A DNA stretch of 64,000 nucleotides, taken from Gerris lacustris. Its lineage: Eukaryota > Arthropoda > Insecta > Hemiptera > Gerridae. Position 1 is the first letter of the stretch. Every line of letters begins with the position of its first letter. Below, one piece after another: positions 12,490-24,450 of this stretch. A program made the translations under genes and the position numbers. The stretch lies in contig OX578276.1 of the NCBI GenBank assembly GCA_951217055.1, positions 117,498,979 to 117,562,978 of the forward strand, given 5' to 3'. The notes under the pieces are model-generated. The model did no database searches and was not told the origin of the DNA. It saw nothing but the letters and a program-made list of their open reading frames with translations.

Positions 12490-14184
12490 CCACAAAGTTC
12501 GTGGCGGACTGAAAACATAACTGATGAAATAACAGCTTTGATCTTTTTTCGGGGATGAGTTTTTTTTATATAATAGCCTCATTTTTAGTAATATAAGTTT
12601 TAGCTTCTCACTTTTTTCCGTAAAATATTGTAAATTTTATAATTAGAGTGAACATTTCTATTTTAAATAAATTATATAACTACTTAACTTAGCAGTGCAA
12701 TAAGTATGAGAATTGCGTGTCTAATCACAATGGGGATATTTTTTCTCTCTTTTTTTGTAGAACCACCATTTTAACGTGTCAGTTTATCTATCTGGAATCC
12801 TCGGAGATCATGTTTTCACTTTTGTTTTTATTATTTTTTAAAAGCTTACTCTCCTCCTATTCTAAATGCAAAAACTCTGGTTAAAGCACCTTTTTTGTAC
12901 TTTACATTTTTTATTTCTTTAACAGGAGAAATGACTTTGATGAAGAAGTGTTTTGTGTTTGAAATTGTCCCCTCCAACTGCACTCTAGTCTAAGGAATCG
13001 TTTCTCGGTTCGTCGCTTACGACCCTTTTTTGATTGCAGCTGCTTAAATCATTCAAATTATTCGTTTCATTTGAGTCCCTCTCTTTAAGAAACAAACTAT
13101 TTACATAACCTTTCACACTTTTGTTTTCAAGCTTCTTTGAACTCTACTTTTCCTTTAATGTTCAAGGTTATTGAGATTTCATCTTGATCCTTCCCCCAAC
13201 CCTCACCTGTTTCATTTGTATACATCAAACATAAACGAACCGATGGTAAAAGGGAATCGATCTTAGGGGTTCCCTTCAGTCTCCGTTTGATGTACGACGT
13301 ATGTATGTTGGCGAAGGAAAATTTTCGGCAGATGAACCTAATTCATTCTTAAGCGAAATTTCAAACCTTTACTTGTCACGGGGAAAGCTTTCCAATTCGG
13401 TTTCCGCCTTCTCAGACTGACAGACGAATCTAGACGTGGCTCATGTTTATAAATGGGAGTTTAAAGCCTTATTATTATGCAATAAGAGGGGAGTTAGCTA
13501 GGTGCCGGGGATTAAGGAGAGGGAATAGCAATACTCCATTATGACTTGGACCACTTGTCACTGTGTAACTTAAAAGAACCTCCTCTTCATCGCCTTCCAT
13601 TTTAATAGAATTTTCAATGGAATTTTTCTTCGATTCCATGAAATATTTATTTATTTACTTTATACACGAATCTAATAAAATTTTAGTTAAAAAAACACTC
13701 AATCAATAACAACTCATAATATTATAACCAAAAAATATTTGTCAAATAATTAGAAATATTTTCAGGGTAAAGATTATATTAATCATCAAAACAAATTTAG
13801 CTACATTGCAAATATAAACTTTATTTAGTTATTGTATCCTTGGAAAAAAGCTCTAAAACTCTTTTAAAATGATAAAAATAGACATTTTAATTACTTATTA
13901 AGGGTAATAAAAATAGGCAGGGAATATTCCCATATATTGGACACAAAAAAATAAACTATCGCTGAAAACACTGTTATAATAGCCGGTGAAGGCGAGAAGA
14001 ATGTTAAATAGTGCTGCCAGGCTCCACTCTGACAAGTAGTATCACACAAACAAATACCTCTCTCCTTAGAATTTGGGGGGGGGGGGATGATTAAGGTAAG
14101 GTAACCTATCCTATAAAGTAAAAATAAACTAACATTATAAAAATTTCTTTTTAATAAGTTGATTATAAAAAAACATTTTTAAAA
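12490..14184. other. Intergenic DNA, nothing recognised
   Basis: AT-rich with a 12-G run at 14075-14086. No domain, RNA or repeat signature is supported. Confidence 0.4.
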
Positions 14185-14453
14185 ACAAGCTTTTATTCGT
14201 CTTCTCAGCAAACTCTTTCATTTGATACCCATATCATAGGCGTGCTTAATATATAACTAGTCCGCCATCTTGGGATGTCCGCCATATTGGATTTAGAATG
14301 ACGTCACTTAGCTAACCATGCATTGTCATAGAAACTAAACGTATATGCAAAATTTTAATTCAATCGGTTGAGGATAACTGCTTTAAAATTTAGTTGCAAG
14401 ATTTGACCCGAACATACATACATACAAACATTGCAAGTTAAATAAAAGCTTGT
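14185..14453. mobile_element. Short TIR element (MITE-like)
   Basis: The 269-bp segment starts ACAAGCTTTTATT and ends AATAAAAGCTTGT, which are exact reverse complements. It is non-coding, with a CCGCCAT-rich centre and an ACATACATACATACAAACA stretch before the right end. The same AAACAAGCTTTTATTT start recurs at 42699-42715, so the family is dispersed. A SINE-like or other origin with a fortuitous inverted end is possible. Confidence 0.6.
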
Positions 14454-15007
14454 AAAAAGGGTGTATAAAAGTTTATTCACTTTTGAATTGGTTTGAGAAT
14501 TTATAAATGGTTTTTGTCATTTAAAACTATAAACATATGTCACAAGTAAATAATAAATTAATCTTAAATAATTAGTGTCATATTAGATCTTATGATTATT
14601 TTACTACGTTTTTATTAGCTTGCTTTCTTGTTTGTTTGTTTGTTTGTCCAGTACAAATCTTGCAATCGATTTTTAACTAACTTCCCGAGTAGCTAGACAT
14701 TTGAAACTTTTAGAATAGCTCAGAACACGATGACAATGCATTGTTTTAACACTTTTAGCCATCTTTCAGCAGAATTTAATTCATTTTCAGGACATTTTGC
14801 TGTATGGAAAGTTAGTTCGGAAAAAATCCGCAAGTTATACTTTATTTGTTTTGACATGACCCATATTTACGATCTTCATTTTGACAGGTTTCAAATTTAT
14901 GATTTATGACAGAAAATTTAAAAAAGTAGTGTATAAAAAGTTCTTTTTGTCTTGCAATTATTATATTAATTTTGTTTGATTTTGTATAAATCAATTTTTT
15001 CCGTGGT

Positions 15008-15504
15008 AGGCTGTGAAATAGTAACTTTAGAGCCTAAAAAACATAGCTAAAATCCATTTTTTCATTACGTGGACTTAAAAAATCTTTTCATTACTCCTAG
15101 CTGTAAAGAAAAAATCTTTTACGTCCTAGGCACTAAAAGATTTTTTCTTTACGGCGGGTAGTTGTCAAAACTTCCGTTAGTAGTGCTGCAGTCTTTGTAG
15201 AAATGCTTCTAGTACGATAAAAATCCGCTAATTGTCAATGCGTTTTATTTATCTTTTCTTATAGTATAACCTCATTTTAAGGTTTCTTTTTTTAAGTCTT
15301 AAGTATGTACTAATATTTGTTATTATTATATATTGATTAGTGATTAATATTTAATGTTTTTTTATTGTCTGCTACCTCGGAAAAAATAGCATATGCTACG
15401 CGACTTTGAAGTGTTTTTTCTTTACCTTGGCAATATTTACTGTCTCGCTTCGCTCGACAGTAAATGTAATTGCCGCGGTAAAGAAAAAACTCACTTCACA
15501 GCCT
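15008..15504. mobile_element. MITE with terminal AGGCTGTGAA repeats and a long hairpin
   Basis: Begins AGGCTGTGAA and ends TTCACAGCCT. The right part (15408-15497) folds into a near-perfect hairpin of about 40 bp around the loop at 15445-15455 (TCGCTTCGCTC). The right-end sequence recurs, inverted, at 35415-35450, showing that it is a dispersed family. No coding capacity. Confidence 0.7.
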
Positions 15505-16771
15505 TGTAACATAATATACTATTTTATATGAGCTTAACCGTTGAACGTTCTTCTTTTACCATAATTTTACAGTTTGTTGGCAGGACTGCATCGCAAGCCT
15601 GGCCACCAGCATCTTGCCGAATCTAATTAAGGTCGTTTATTTCATAACTTGAGAGATATCGTCCATTTTACTTGCCACGACAGGAATCGATTTCACTTTT
15701 TCCGAAGGTTCCATTTTCTTTTTTTTTAGAGTCACCTGCCTATATAACCGGCATTCTTAGGTCCATTAAAACTTTACCAATTAGGAAGGATGCTGAACAG
15801 CCGGTCGAAAAGGAGGAAGTGGCCTGCTTCGGATCTGTCTTAGCTGCAGAGGTAAAAATCCCAGGGGAGCTTGGCCCAGAGAAAACACTGAAAAGGTATT
15901 GGCATTAATTAGTCCGGGTCGCCCATCTCGGCACCCAAGTTTCGACTAAAGCGACAAATACCTTAAGGAAAACTTTAGTCTGTCTCAGACCGGAGACAAG
16001 GGGCCTCTAAGCGCATTTCCTTAAGGATCCAAGCCGCTTTCCCTTAACAAGAGGATTATCACCGTAGGCTTCCTCCTTTTGCCCTCCTACTGTATACCTT
16101 TAAATAATAAATTAACTTAGGAATTTTGTCCTCTTAGCCCTCCCCACTCTTCTACGTTAAAAGAAGGAGACAAGGAGATTTAAAGCCGACTTAGCAGAGA
16201 AAACAATTCAAAAGAACACAGAGTTTGTAGAGTTGTTACAAAAACAAAAGATTCTGTCTCTTGAATTTACATAGTGACGTTGAAATAGCAACGATTCTTA
16301 GGTCTTCGTTAAATCTGAAATATTTTATTCATTTTTAAAAAACGGCTTCTTTAGTAAAAATAAAATACGAAAGTCTAAATACTCAAAACTATCTCATTAA
16401 AACAGATCCTGGAAATAGTAGATTTAAATCCCAACAAAAACACGTATAAAAAAATAAGCCAAGTCTCACATAAAACGTTGTGAGATCATTGGTTTAGCCA
16501 AGTCTCTGTCCAAGTAAAGACCTAGTTCTAGTAGGTCTAAAACATCCAGTACAACTGAGGGATGCTGTTTGTCTATCCCCCCTCTCTATTCTCTGGCCTC
16601 ATTAACTCAAACTTTTCTTTCTCAAATCACTCTATAAGTTTAAATTTAAAAACATTTTCTGAGTTGGCAATTACGCAGCAAGAGGATACAAAGTTATATA
16701 CGACACTGCATAACATTTTATTTAAAAAAAAAAAAAAAATCTTAATATAAACCATAGTACAACAACTGTTT
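15505..16771. other. Intergenic DNA, nothing recognised
   Basis: A 78-codon frame at 15672-15908 lacks any motif that I know. The part near 16700 (GACACTGCAT followed by an A-run) resembles 29045-29070 and may belong to an unnamed dispersed repeat. ACTGTT at 16765-16770 abuts the following direct repeat and is matched at 20094-20099. Confidence 0.35.
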
Positions 16772-17070
16772 AAAATAAACTAAAACTTGGAGAAATAAAA
16801 AAATTCCCAGCATACTTGACATCAAGGCTTAGACTTGCCTCAAATAATCTTGATAGACAACAACATAGTAAACGAGCCTGATTCAACGTGTTGGTTGCTT
16901 TACCGATTTTCTTTGGGATTGTCTATTCACTGTGTCCCTGTCTTAACCAAGTAGGTCCCTCCCACCATCTCAGCTAGGCAAATAAATAATTTAAAATTCA
17001 CCTCATGTCCACAGAAACTTCATATTTCCTATCATTAAATCCAGGGAGATTACCAGGGAGCAGTCTAGCC
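16772..17070 (-). repeat. Left direct repeat of BEL/Pao element (probable partial 3' LTR)
   Basis: This 299-bp block recurs at 19781-20079 with a single visible difference (TTCCCAG versus TACCCAG). The position downstream of pol, on the minus strand, suggests the 3' LTR. It joins RT-coding sequence directly at 17070 and lacks the outer bases seen beyond the right copy, so it is a rearranged or truncated LTR. Confidence 0.65.
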
Positions 17071-18332
17071 AAATACTGACCCTTTTTGAAACAGCCATTC
17101 AACGAAGGGTGTCCTTTCTCCTTGCCAAAGGCGTCAAATACAGGTCTTACTCTTGTCGTAAAACTTCACTTCTTATTCTGTAAGTCTAACGCTGTTTCTG
17201 GGACTTCCTTAATTAACTCCTCACTCAACCCTTCCTCAAAGACTTGATGGTATTGCTCTAAGTAACCATTTTGTTCCAACTGTTTTGTGGTATTTTCTAG
17301 CCTTTTCTTTGCGAGTCTGAAATTCGAAGGAAGCGCAGCCTGATCTCTCACCCATGGAAGTGCAACTTCATACCGACCTTCAACATCAACATTAACCGAT
17401 TCCTTAAATTGTTGCAATACTGCCTCCTGGAGTTCCCTTTTGGCTAGCTTCTCCCCAGGTTCTTCGATTCCTAAGAGGTCAAGCTTCCACAAATCAGCTA
17501 TCGAAGAAGAACACAGAAACGTTTTCAAAATCTTAGACGAGCAGCCATCTGAGTACTCTCTTTGATTCTCAATCTTGCCCAACACCGTCCAGCCAAGGAT
17601 AGTTTCTACTGCCGTAAGACCAGACTTCAGCTTCAAAATTTTCCCTGTCAACAGATCACCAGCTATATCAGCTCCCAGCAAAAGTTCAATCTCGTCAGTA
17701 GAATCTCCTACGTCCGTCAATTCTAGCCCTAAAGATGAAATTTCAGTCATCCAAGGTCCATGAGGTAAAGTAGATACAGTCCGACATATAATAGGTTGGC
17801 TCAACACTCTCAAAACCTTCTCAGAGGTCCTATCCTTAGAAAATAATCGTCGAAGTCGTACTTTAAAACTATGATGAGACCGAACCTTCGATTGTTTTCC
17901 CCCGAACAACTCATGACACAACTGCTCAGTACCCTCACTTTCTAATTTTAATTCTTGAGCTGTTCGTTCTAAAATATACGATCTCTGACTTCCTGTGTCA
18001 ATAATCGCTCGAACAGTACGTTCTCCTGAAGGACCCATAATCTTCACCTTCAGGGTTTGAAGAACAACTCCAGAGGAAATAGAAACACCTGAAAGTGTCG
18101 TGGATGTCTTCTTCTCTACAATACCAGAATCGTTAGAGTCTGCTAGAGGACACATAATTCGTGAGTGGCGTCCTTGACACTGAGTGCACTCTAAACGCAC
18201 CTTACATTTAGCCGCAAGATGTTTAAAACGGACACATCGAAAACAGTACCCGTGCTTTCTAATCAACGCGATTTTAGCCTCTTTATTCATAGCCTTTAAT
18301 TTTTTACAGTCCTCAGGCTGATCGTGTATCAA
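17071..18332 (-). pseudogene. BEL/Pao pol: zinc knuckles, retropepsin, start of reverse transcriptase (truncated)
   Basis: The 388-codon frame (17166-18332) starts just after an in-frame stop that separates it from gag. It has zinc knuckles CFRCVRFKHLAAKC and CTQCQGRHSRIMC, then an aspartic protease core with IIDTGSQRSYI around residue 110, a LLLGADIAG flap-side block, and the TILGWTVLG block typical of BEL/Pao (A17 peptidase). The linker to reverse transcriptase follows (EGRYEVALPWV). After the stop at 17166 the family motif TTRVRPVFDA, the first RT block, is still readable to about 17075, where coding ends against the direct repeat. The remaining RT, RNase H and integrase are missing, so the copy cannot be autonomous. 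Confidence 0.88.
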
Positions 18333-19517
18333 CTAAGAACAGAAAGGACAGGTGCGTAAGTGGTTACTGATGTTATTGTCATATCTACTTAATCGTCCTT
18401 TCACTGGAACGAGGAGCGTGGAGTTAGTAGGGATCTCAGGGCCTCGCTCGAACACACTCCGCGAGGATCTAGTAGTATTTGATTTGCTCATACCATCGGA
18501 TTTCTTAGGAAGGTTATAGGAGGTACTAGATTCTGAGGATAGCCCAAAACCTGCTACAGCTAAACTAATCCTCTCTTCCCCCTCTACCTCGCGCCTTAAA
18601 AAACTCATGAGTTGTTTCAGCCGTCCTTGACTCTCCCAAGCCGCCCTGGAGGTACTACTCTCTAACCCAGCAGGGGTATTCTCAGTCGAGGGCTGAGACC
18701 AATAAGGACTCCTCTGCCAGGCGCGCAAAAGGTCCTCAGGCAGCGATGACTCCACCAAGGGATAGAGCATCGCAGCGCACTTCTCGGTGGTAACGCCTAG
18801 TGACTCTAAGGCTCTTAAATTTGTTTCAAGCTTATCATATAAGGTATAAAGACGAACCCCCTCAGGTTTAAGAACTTTATTTAAAATTAATTTGAGGAGT
18901 TCACGGACATAGACCTCAACCAGCAAGTCCTCACGACCAAACCTACTCTTCAGGCACTCAATTACATTCTTGTAGTTTTCCCCGGTGGGTGGGAAACTCT
19001 CAACAACGTCCCTTGCTCTAGAACCCGCAATAGTCGCCTGAATCAAATATTGAAATTTGTCTGAGTCGTCGAGCTGTTCATCTTCATCTACCTTGCGGAA
19101 TTGGCTCCAAAAAGTTAGCCAGTTGGTTAACTCACCACCAAATTTCTTCCACTCAATTTTAGGAAGTTTGTAGCGACACTTATTAATACCTCCGCTATTA
19201 AACGAACAGTTATCTAACACATTGTCTGAACCTAACTTATTAACATATTGCTGAAGTAAAAGAAACTCATTCTTATACTCATCAGCCTTGTCACTTTCCT
19301 TCAAAAGATCGACTTCAGCCGCATCCTCATCGAACATTTTATTTAAAATTACCTTATCCTCCTCGTCCAAACTCCTAGCCTTAAGTTCTAAGTTTGAAAA
19401 AAACGAGTGGATGATCTCCTTACCTATAGAAGGCTTCTTCAACTCTTCCCGAATGTTGTTCGCAAGACGAGTAAAAGCGGCTCTAGTAATTCCTCGACGC
19501 TTCACGAGTTGCTCCAT
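18333..19517 (-). CDS. BEL/Pao gag-like polyprotein N-terminal part
   Basis: 394 codons from the ATG at 19517 to a TAG. The N-terminal helical region is followed by LPKIEWKKFGGELTNWLTFWSQF and a DKFQYLIQATIAGSRARDVV-like block, the hallmark of BEL/Pao gag (DUF1759-type). The frame ends CPFCS just before the stop, and the next codons in the same frame, LIHDQPEDC, complete a CCHC knuckle. The stop therefore cuts a zinc knuckle within what is normally one gag-pol frame. This could be a single disabling mutation or, less likely, a read-through stop. The start lies about 70 bp downstream of a primer-binding-site-like sequence, as expected. In the cell such gag forms the particle that packages element RNA. 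Confidence 0.85.
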   Translation of the reverse strand: MEQLVKRRGITRAAFTRLANNIREELKKPSIGKEIIHSFFSNLELKARSLDEEDKVILNKMFDEDAAEVDLLKESDKADEYKNEFLLLQQYVNKLGSDNVLDNCSFNSGGINKCRYKLPKIEWKKFGGELTNWLTFWSQFRKVDEDEQLDDSDKFQYLIQATIAGSRARDVVESFPPTGENYKNVIECLKSRFGREDLLVEVYVRELLKLILNKVLKPEGVRLYTLYDKLETNLRALESLGVTTEKCAAMLYPLVESSLPEDLLRAWQRSPYWSQPSTENTPAGLESSTSRAAWESQGRLKQLMSFLRREVEGEERISLAVAGFGLSSESSTSYNLPKKSDGMSKSNTTRSSRSVFERGPEIPTNSTLLVPVKGRLSRYDNNISNHLRTCPFCS

Positions 19518-19586
19518 CTTAATTCTTTACGAATTCTAAATCCGAACAGGAAGCAGGAAGCTGGTTCCCAAAAGATAACTCTAACC

Positions 19587-19607
19587 GGTGTCCTACCGAC
19601 TGCGCCA
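19587..19607 (-). promoter_or_regulatory. Primer-binding-site-like sequence of the BEL/Pao element
   Basis: On the minus strand this reads TGGCGCAGTCGGTAGGACAC, in tRNA-3'-end complementary style, and lies between the presumed 5' LTR and the gag ATG. A CCTGACA a few bases upstream could be the LTR end. The tRNA used is not determined. Confidence 0.5.
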
Positions 19608-19780
19608 CTAAAAATGTCAGGAACAGGGCTCTACCCGAACTCAGGTTCCTGCCTAATAAAAGGTCCCAGTTAAACAATAAAAAACACAGCTTTCTCTTCA
19701 CAAGATAAATAGCAACTATATTCACTTTAAAACATGTATCTGTCACATTAATATAAACAAAACAATCAAAACATCAAAAC

Positions 19781-20079
19781 AAAATAAACTAAAACTTGGA
19801 GAAATAAAAAAATACCCAGCATACTTGACATCAAGGCTTAGACTTGCCTCAAATAATCTTGATAGACAACAACATAGTAAACGAGCCTGATTCAACGTGT
19901 TGGTTGCTTTACCGATTTTCTTTGGGATTGTCTATTCACTGTGTCCCTGTCTTAACCAAGTAGGTCCCTCCCACCATCTCAGCTAGGCAAATAAATAATT
20001 TAAAATTCACCTCATGTCCACAGAAACTTCATATTTCCTATCATTAAATCCAGGGAGATTACCAGGGAGCAGTCTAGCC
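19781..20079 (-). repeat. Right direct repeat of BEL/Pao element (part of 5' LTR)
   Basis: Near-identical partner of 16772-17070. The full 5' LTR probably runs from about 20093 (minus-strand TGTGACATATAATA start) to about 19617 (CCTGACA end), roughly 480 bp, with only this central part also present on the left. LTR boundaries are inference. Confidence 0.65.
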
Positions 20080-20093
20080 TATTATATGTCACA

Positions 20094-22340
20094 ACTGTTA
20101 GGCGCCAATGGCCCAAGCTGTCGAGGCGCTCCTACCTTTCAGCCACGGGTGGAAGGTGGGTATAAAAAAAAACAAAAAAAAAAAAAAAAAAAAAAACAAC
20201 TTTTTAACCTATTTGTGCTGAGTAATTACCAAGTCAGAAAATGTTTTTAAATTTAAACGTGTTGAGTGATTTGTGAAAGAAACTTGGCTTATTCTTTTAC
20301 ATAAGTGTTTTTGTTGGAATTTCACTTCTTTTTGTAAGAATTGTTTAGAAGAAAGGGTTTGAAACAAAAGGACAAGGTATGGAACGTGGTGGGTGTTCGA
20401 ATTGAACTAAATAATTATCTCGAACAATACTGTCAAATCAGTCTCCTCACTTATTCCTATGTAAAATTCTATAAATGAGAGTATAATAATTCTTTACTTA
20501 AAGGTCTCTACTGTGTAGCGCCTGTAGCCCAAGTTTCAATTATTTTAAATTTTTTATTAGTTTGAATAGGCGGATTTTCTAATAGTCTTTAGATGGGCAA
20601 AGAAAAAGATTTTTGAATTTTTCCTTTATTTTTACATTAAACTCTATCCATAAACTAAATTTCAAGTTTCTAGGATTGCTAGAAGTGGCTTAGAATTATG
20701 AAGAGTCAGTGACAAAAAACAAAACTTTAGGTTCATATATCTTATAAACCAATATAGGTATAGGTGTGAAATTTATATTTCTGGTTCAATCTGTAATGAA
20801 CTCTAAAATAAAAATTAGTTTTAAATATCTAAGAATCATTAATAAGATTAAAGGGGGGGGGGGGTCCAAAATGCCTTAAAATGGTTCCAGTAAAAGATAG
20901 TTCCGCTGTGCTCGACTTGGCCGGGGCACGGCCGTGCCCCCAGATAAAATGTCATAATTATACTGGTGGATTCTATTATTCTTTCAAATTATCAGCTGCT
21001 AATAATCTTTTAAGTCCAGTTACATTCACAAATTTTGATTTCTTTTTAAATTTCGACCATGAAATTCCAAAGTTAAATCAAAGTGATGTTAAAAATGTGG
21101 CGAATTCAGGAAAAACTGATTTTCATAAGCTTTTGAATGGTATAATTAAAGTTTAAGATCAACTGACTAGTTTTTGAATTATGGTGGATTGAATGTTACC
21201 AGGTGTGAAATTATTCAGACAGGATCTCAATCAATTCTTGTCAAATACCCAAAAAAAAAAAAATAGTGTACCCGAACGAAACCACTGCACTTAAGGTTTT
21301 TTATAGGAAATTTGACGATGAACAAAAACATTCCTATAAAAATGGATACAGAAAGGGTTCGTTTAAGAACGATATTAACAAAAACATTTTTTTAAAAAAA
21401 CACAATTTTTGGATGTTTATCCTTAAAATTCTCAAATACTACACTTCTTACCATAAAACACTTTAAAGGAATCCTTGTAAAGAATAACATTTTTCGTTGA
21501 ATGATATCCTTCCCAGCTCTGTACAACAAACCCCAGATTTTCAGCGCAATTTCAAAGTTCTACGTCCCAGTTATTTTATTAGTGAATCCATTAAGATGAT
21601 CTCCATCGACGCTCTAATTCCTTAAATAATTTGATGTAAAGAACTAGAATTAGTCTGATTCGGTTTTCTACTACATGATTTGCTTCAGATGTAGTACTAG
21701 AATTATACAAAATTAAAATATAATACGACAACTAAAATTGTATCCAAAACCTATTAAGAATTTTAATCTTGAAGTAAGAAGTTTAAAAGTGATAGGAGTT
21801 AAGAAACAAAAAACAAAAAGATAGATAATAATGTTGTCAAAATAACTGAGAGACGGTCATACTTGGCGAGATAGTTGGCTTTATGCCAGGTCAGGCAAAA
21901 TTCGTGCTCTCACGTCTTATAAACTTATTCTGTTCTTGGCTCCCAACCGATCCAAATATTATCGCTAGGCCGGTTTTCTGTCCAGGAAACTGACAAACTC
22001 CCAACTGAATTTATTTCTCATCTATGGCCACTGTACCGTAACACTACGCCATTGTATAATAATAACAAATGAATTTTCAAGAAAATATCATTTTATTATT
22101 CGAAATGTAACAGGAATTATGTTAAATATTATTTTATTGACATTCTATCATAAAACAATAAAAATGACAACTACTCAAAATTGTAGTCATGTTTAATTTT
22201 TAAATAATTAAAAATTACATTAAATAGAGAACAGTGGATATAAAAAGAGGAAATGTGTAGACGCATGACGCACGGTTAAATAACTGGCTGTTAGATTTTC
22301 AAAGAAAAATGTATATTATAATATAATAGAAGGATTAATA
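20094..22340. other. Intergenic DNA; perfect palindrome at 20923-20940
   Basis: No gene is supported. A poly-A-rich tract lies at 20165-20197, a 12-G run at 20853-20864, and the exact palindrome GGGGCACGGCCGTGCCCC at 20923-20940. The 91-codon frame starting at 20881 crosses the palindrome and shows no known motif. 20215-20245 resembles 29090-29125. Confidence 0.35.
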
Positions 22341-22344
22341 AAGG

Positions 22345-22374
22345 CCTGAGGATGCCTCAAAGGAGGTGAAATAT
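22345..22374 (+). other. CTGANGA-stem-GAAA motif (hammerhead-like, Penelope tail-like)
   Basis: CTGAGGA is followed by a short stem (GCCTC/GAGGT) and then GAAA. This is the arrangement of a hammerhead core strand and resembles the tail of the Penelope remnant at 59138-59170. Stems I and III and the cleavage site are not established, so activity is unproven. Confidence 0.3.
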
Positions 22375-23090
22375 AGCCAGACATGGAGTAGCAATAAAAT
22401 TTATTAATACCCTATAGACCAAAGGAAGACTGAAGAACTAAATTACAATATAATAGTACACTAAGTATAACTAAACAAATATTAGTTAAATATATATACA
22501 TGAAAATGAAATATATAAGTTAATAATCTATGAGTTTGAAAAATGTAAAAATTAGTCTTTATTAAAATGTTCTTTAAATTAATTTAAACAAATTAGATAA
22601 TAAGGCCCAGCATAGATGTATTGTAATGCTTAGTATCTCTGGAATATCCTTATCATTCTTATCAGTTCTATAAACTCATAGACATCTTTTCTCTCGAAAA
22701 ACGAAATTTTACAAAACAAAATTTAGAATAAGTGACAATAATGTAAAAGTTCCTTCGTAACTAAAGATAAAAAGAAATTATGCAATCTGACAATGATTAA
22801 TATTAATTGAAAAATATTTTCTTGTGGGTATCACACATCTGAGAACACATTTCTTGTCATCAAACAATTAGATAAAAAATTATAATTAGAAATTATGAGT
22901 AATTCAGTAATATATGATAAGGTCAGTTATTGTTTTGTTTAATTTAATAATATATTTTGCAATGTAAGATAACCAGGTAGAATTGATGTGATCCTAAGTG
23001 TCCCTCTGTAGGTTTGTTATATAAATATGTCGGTGGTCTGATGGATGACGATTGAAGAAGAAACCATAGTTAACTATGAAAAAATATATA

Positions 23091-23092
23091 TG

Positions 23093-23161
<69 letters not shown>
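23091..23161. repeat. (AT)n microsatellite
   Basis: About 70 bp of alternating AT. Confidence 0.97.
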
Positions 23162-23164
<3 letters not shown>

Positions 23165-24341
23165 CGGGATCCAAGAGCATATTAAATAATTTAATAGAAA
23201 TCATTATCATTGTATAATCCAAATAGATTTAAATTACATTATTTACAGACATTGCCAAATTAATACTCGTATTTAATTTTAACCATTTACCCATTTATAA
23301 TTTACAAACATGCAATGTCTTTGGTATATTAGGCCAGCTACACACAAATATAATTAAATAATTACTCTGGATGAATTAAATGAATAAAATTATCATAGAT
23401 ATGCCTTATTAAAGTAGCGTTAACTTAAATTACCTTTAATTTAGAGTTAAGTTGTAAGTTTGACGTTTTACACGTATATTTACAACTAATATTGACTGAC
23501 ATAAAATAACTATGGAATTTTAAACAAATTGTTCCCAAACTGTAAGTATAAATTATTTAATATCCAATAGAGAGGGACTACCCCTATAACTGAAAATGAA
23601 TTATTTCAGGGATAGAAAATAACCAGCAAGGTTAGATTAGAAATAATTTATAGCAAGAACAGAATGAGATATAAGGTATATATAGAAAGCATTTAAGTAT
23701 GTGTTATGTTATAAAATATAGTAAATTTACTGCAGTTACTGACAATTAATGTGGTTTTCAGCTTGAATATGACCCAAAGAGGGGTCGAAATATTGTAAAA
23801 GTGAGCCTTTTAATTTTTCCTTTAGACCCTACTATAAATAAATAAGGCAATTTATGAAAAGGTTTTCCAATCGGCCATTTCGATTCAAGATATAGATATT
23901 TAAAGCCAAGCCTGGATAGTATAATTATCACCACTTCTTTAGAACGCTAAAATAAAAAAAAATAGAGTAAATTGAGTAGAAGGGGTATTGAGCCCAGACT
24001 AGTCATCTGAAGTTAAAAAGTTAATTCCTAGGAAAGAGCTTCTCATTTGGATGTACTTAATGTATAATTACAATTTCAACTCAAGGTTGCGATAAGACGC
24101 GAGGGGGAGGAGGAAAAAACCTCTACTTCTCCCAAAAAGTTAAATATAAAAATGCTTATCCAGTGGTCAAATCAATTACTAATTAATGCAAATTATATTT
24201 AATCCATAAGGGGTCTTTATGGAAATTTATTTGCATCTAGGTGCTCTTATAATAAAATAATTGTAATGTTTCTTGACGGTAATTAATAAACCTGTCAAAT
24301 TGAAAATTACACACTCCGTAGCGAAGCATGTGATCCAGCTA

Positions 24342-24450
<109 letters not shown>

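Noticed and set aside
17071..20079. 299-bp direct repeats as duplicated RT coding sequence
   Set aside because: Near-identity of both copies and their position flanking gag-pol favour LTR origin; the RT-like reading of the block ends at a stop after about 22 residues. I keep this only as an alternative.
20881..21156. 91-codon plus-strand frame
   Set aside because: It crosses a perfect palindrome in repeat-like sequence and resembles no family that I know.
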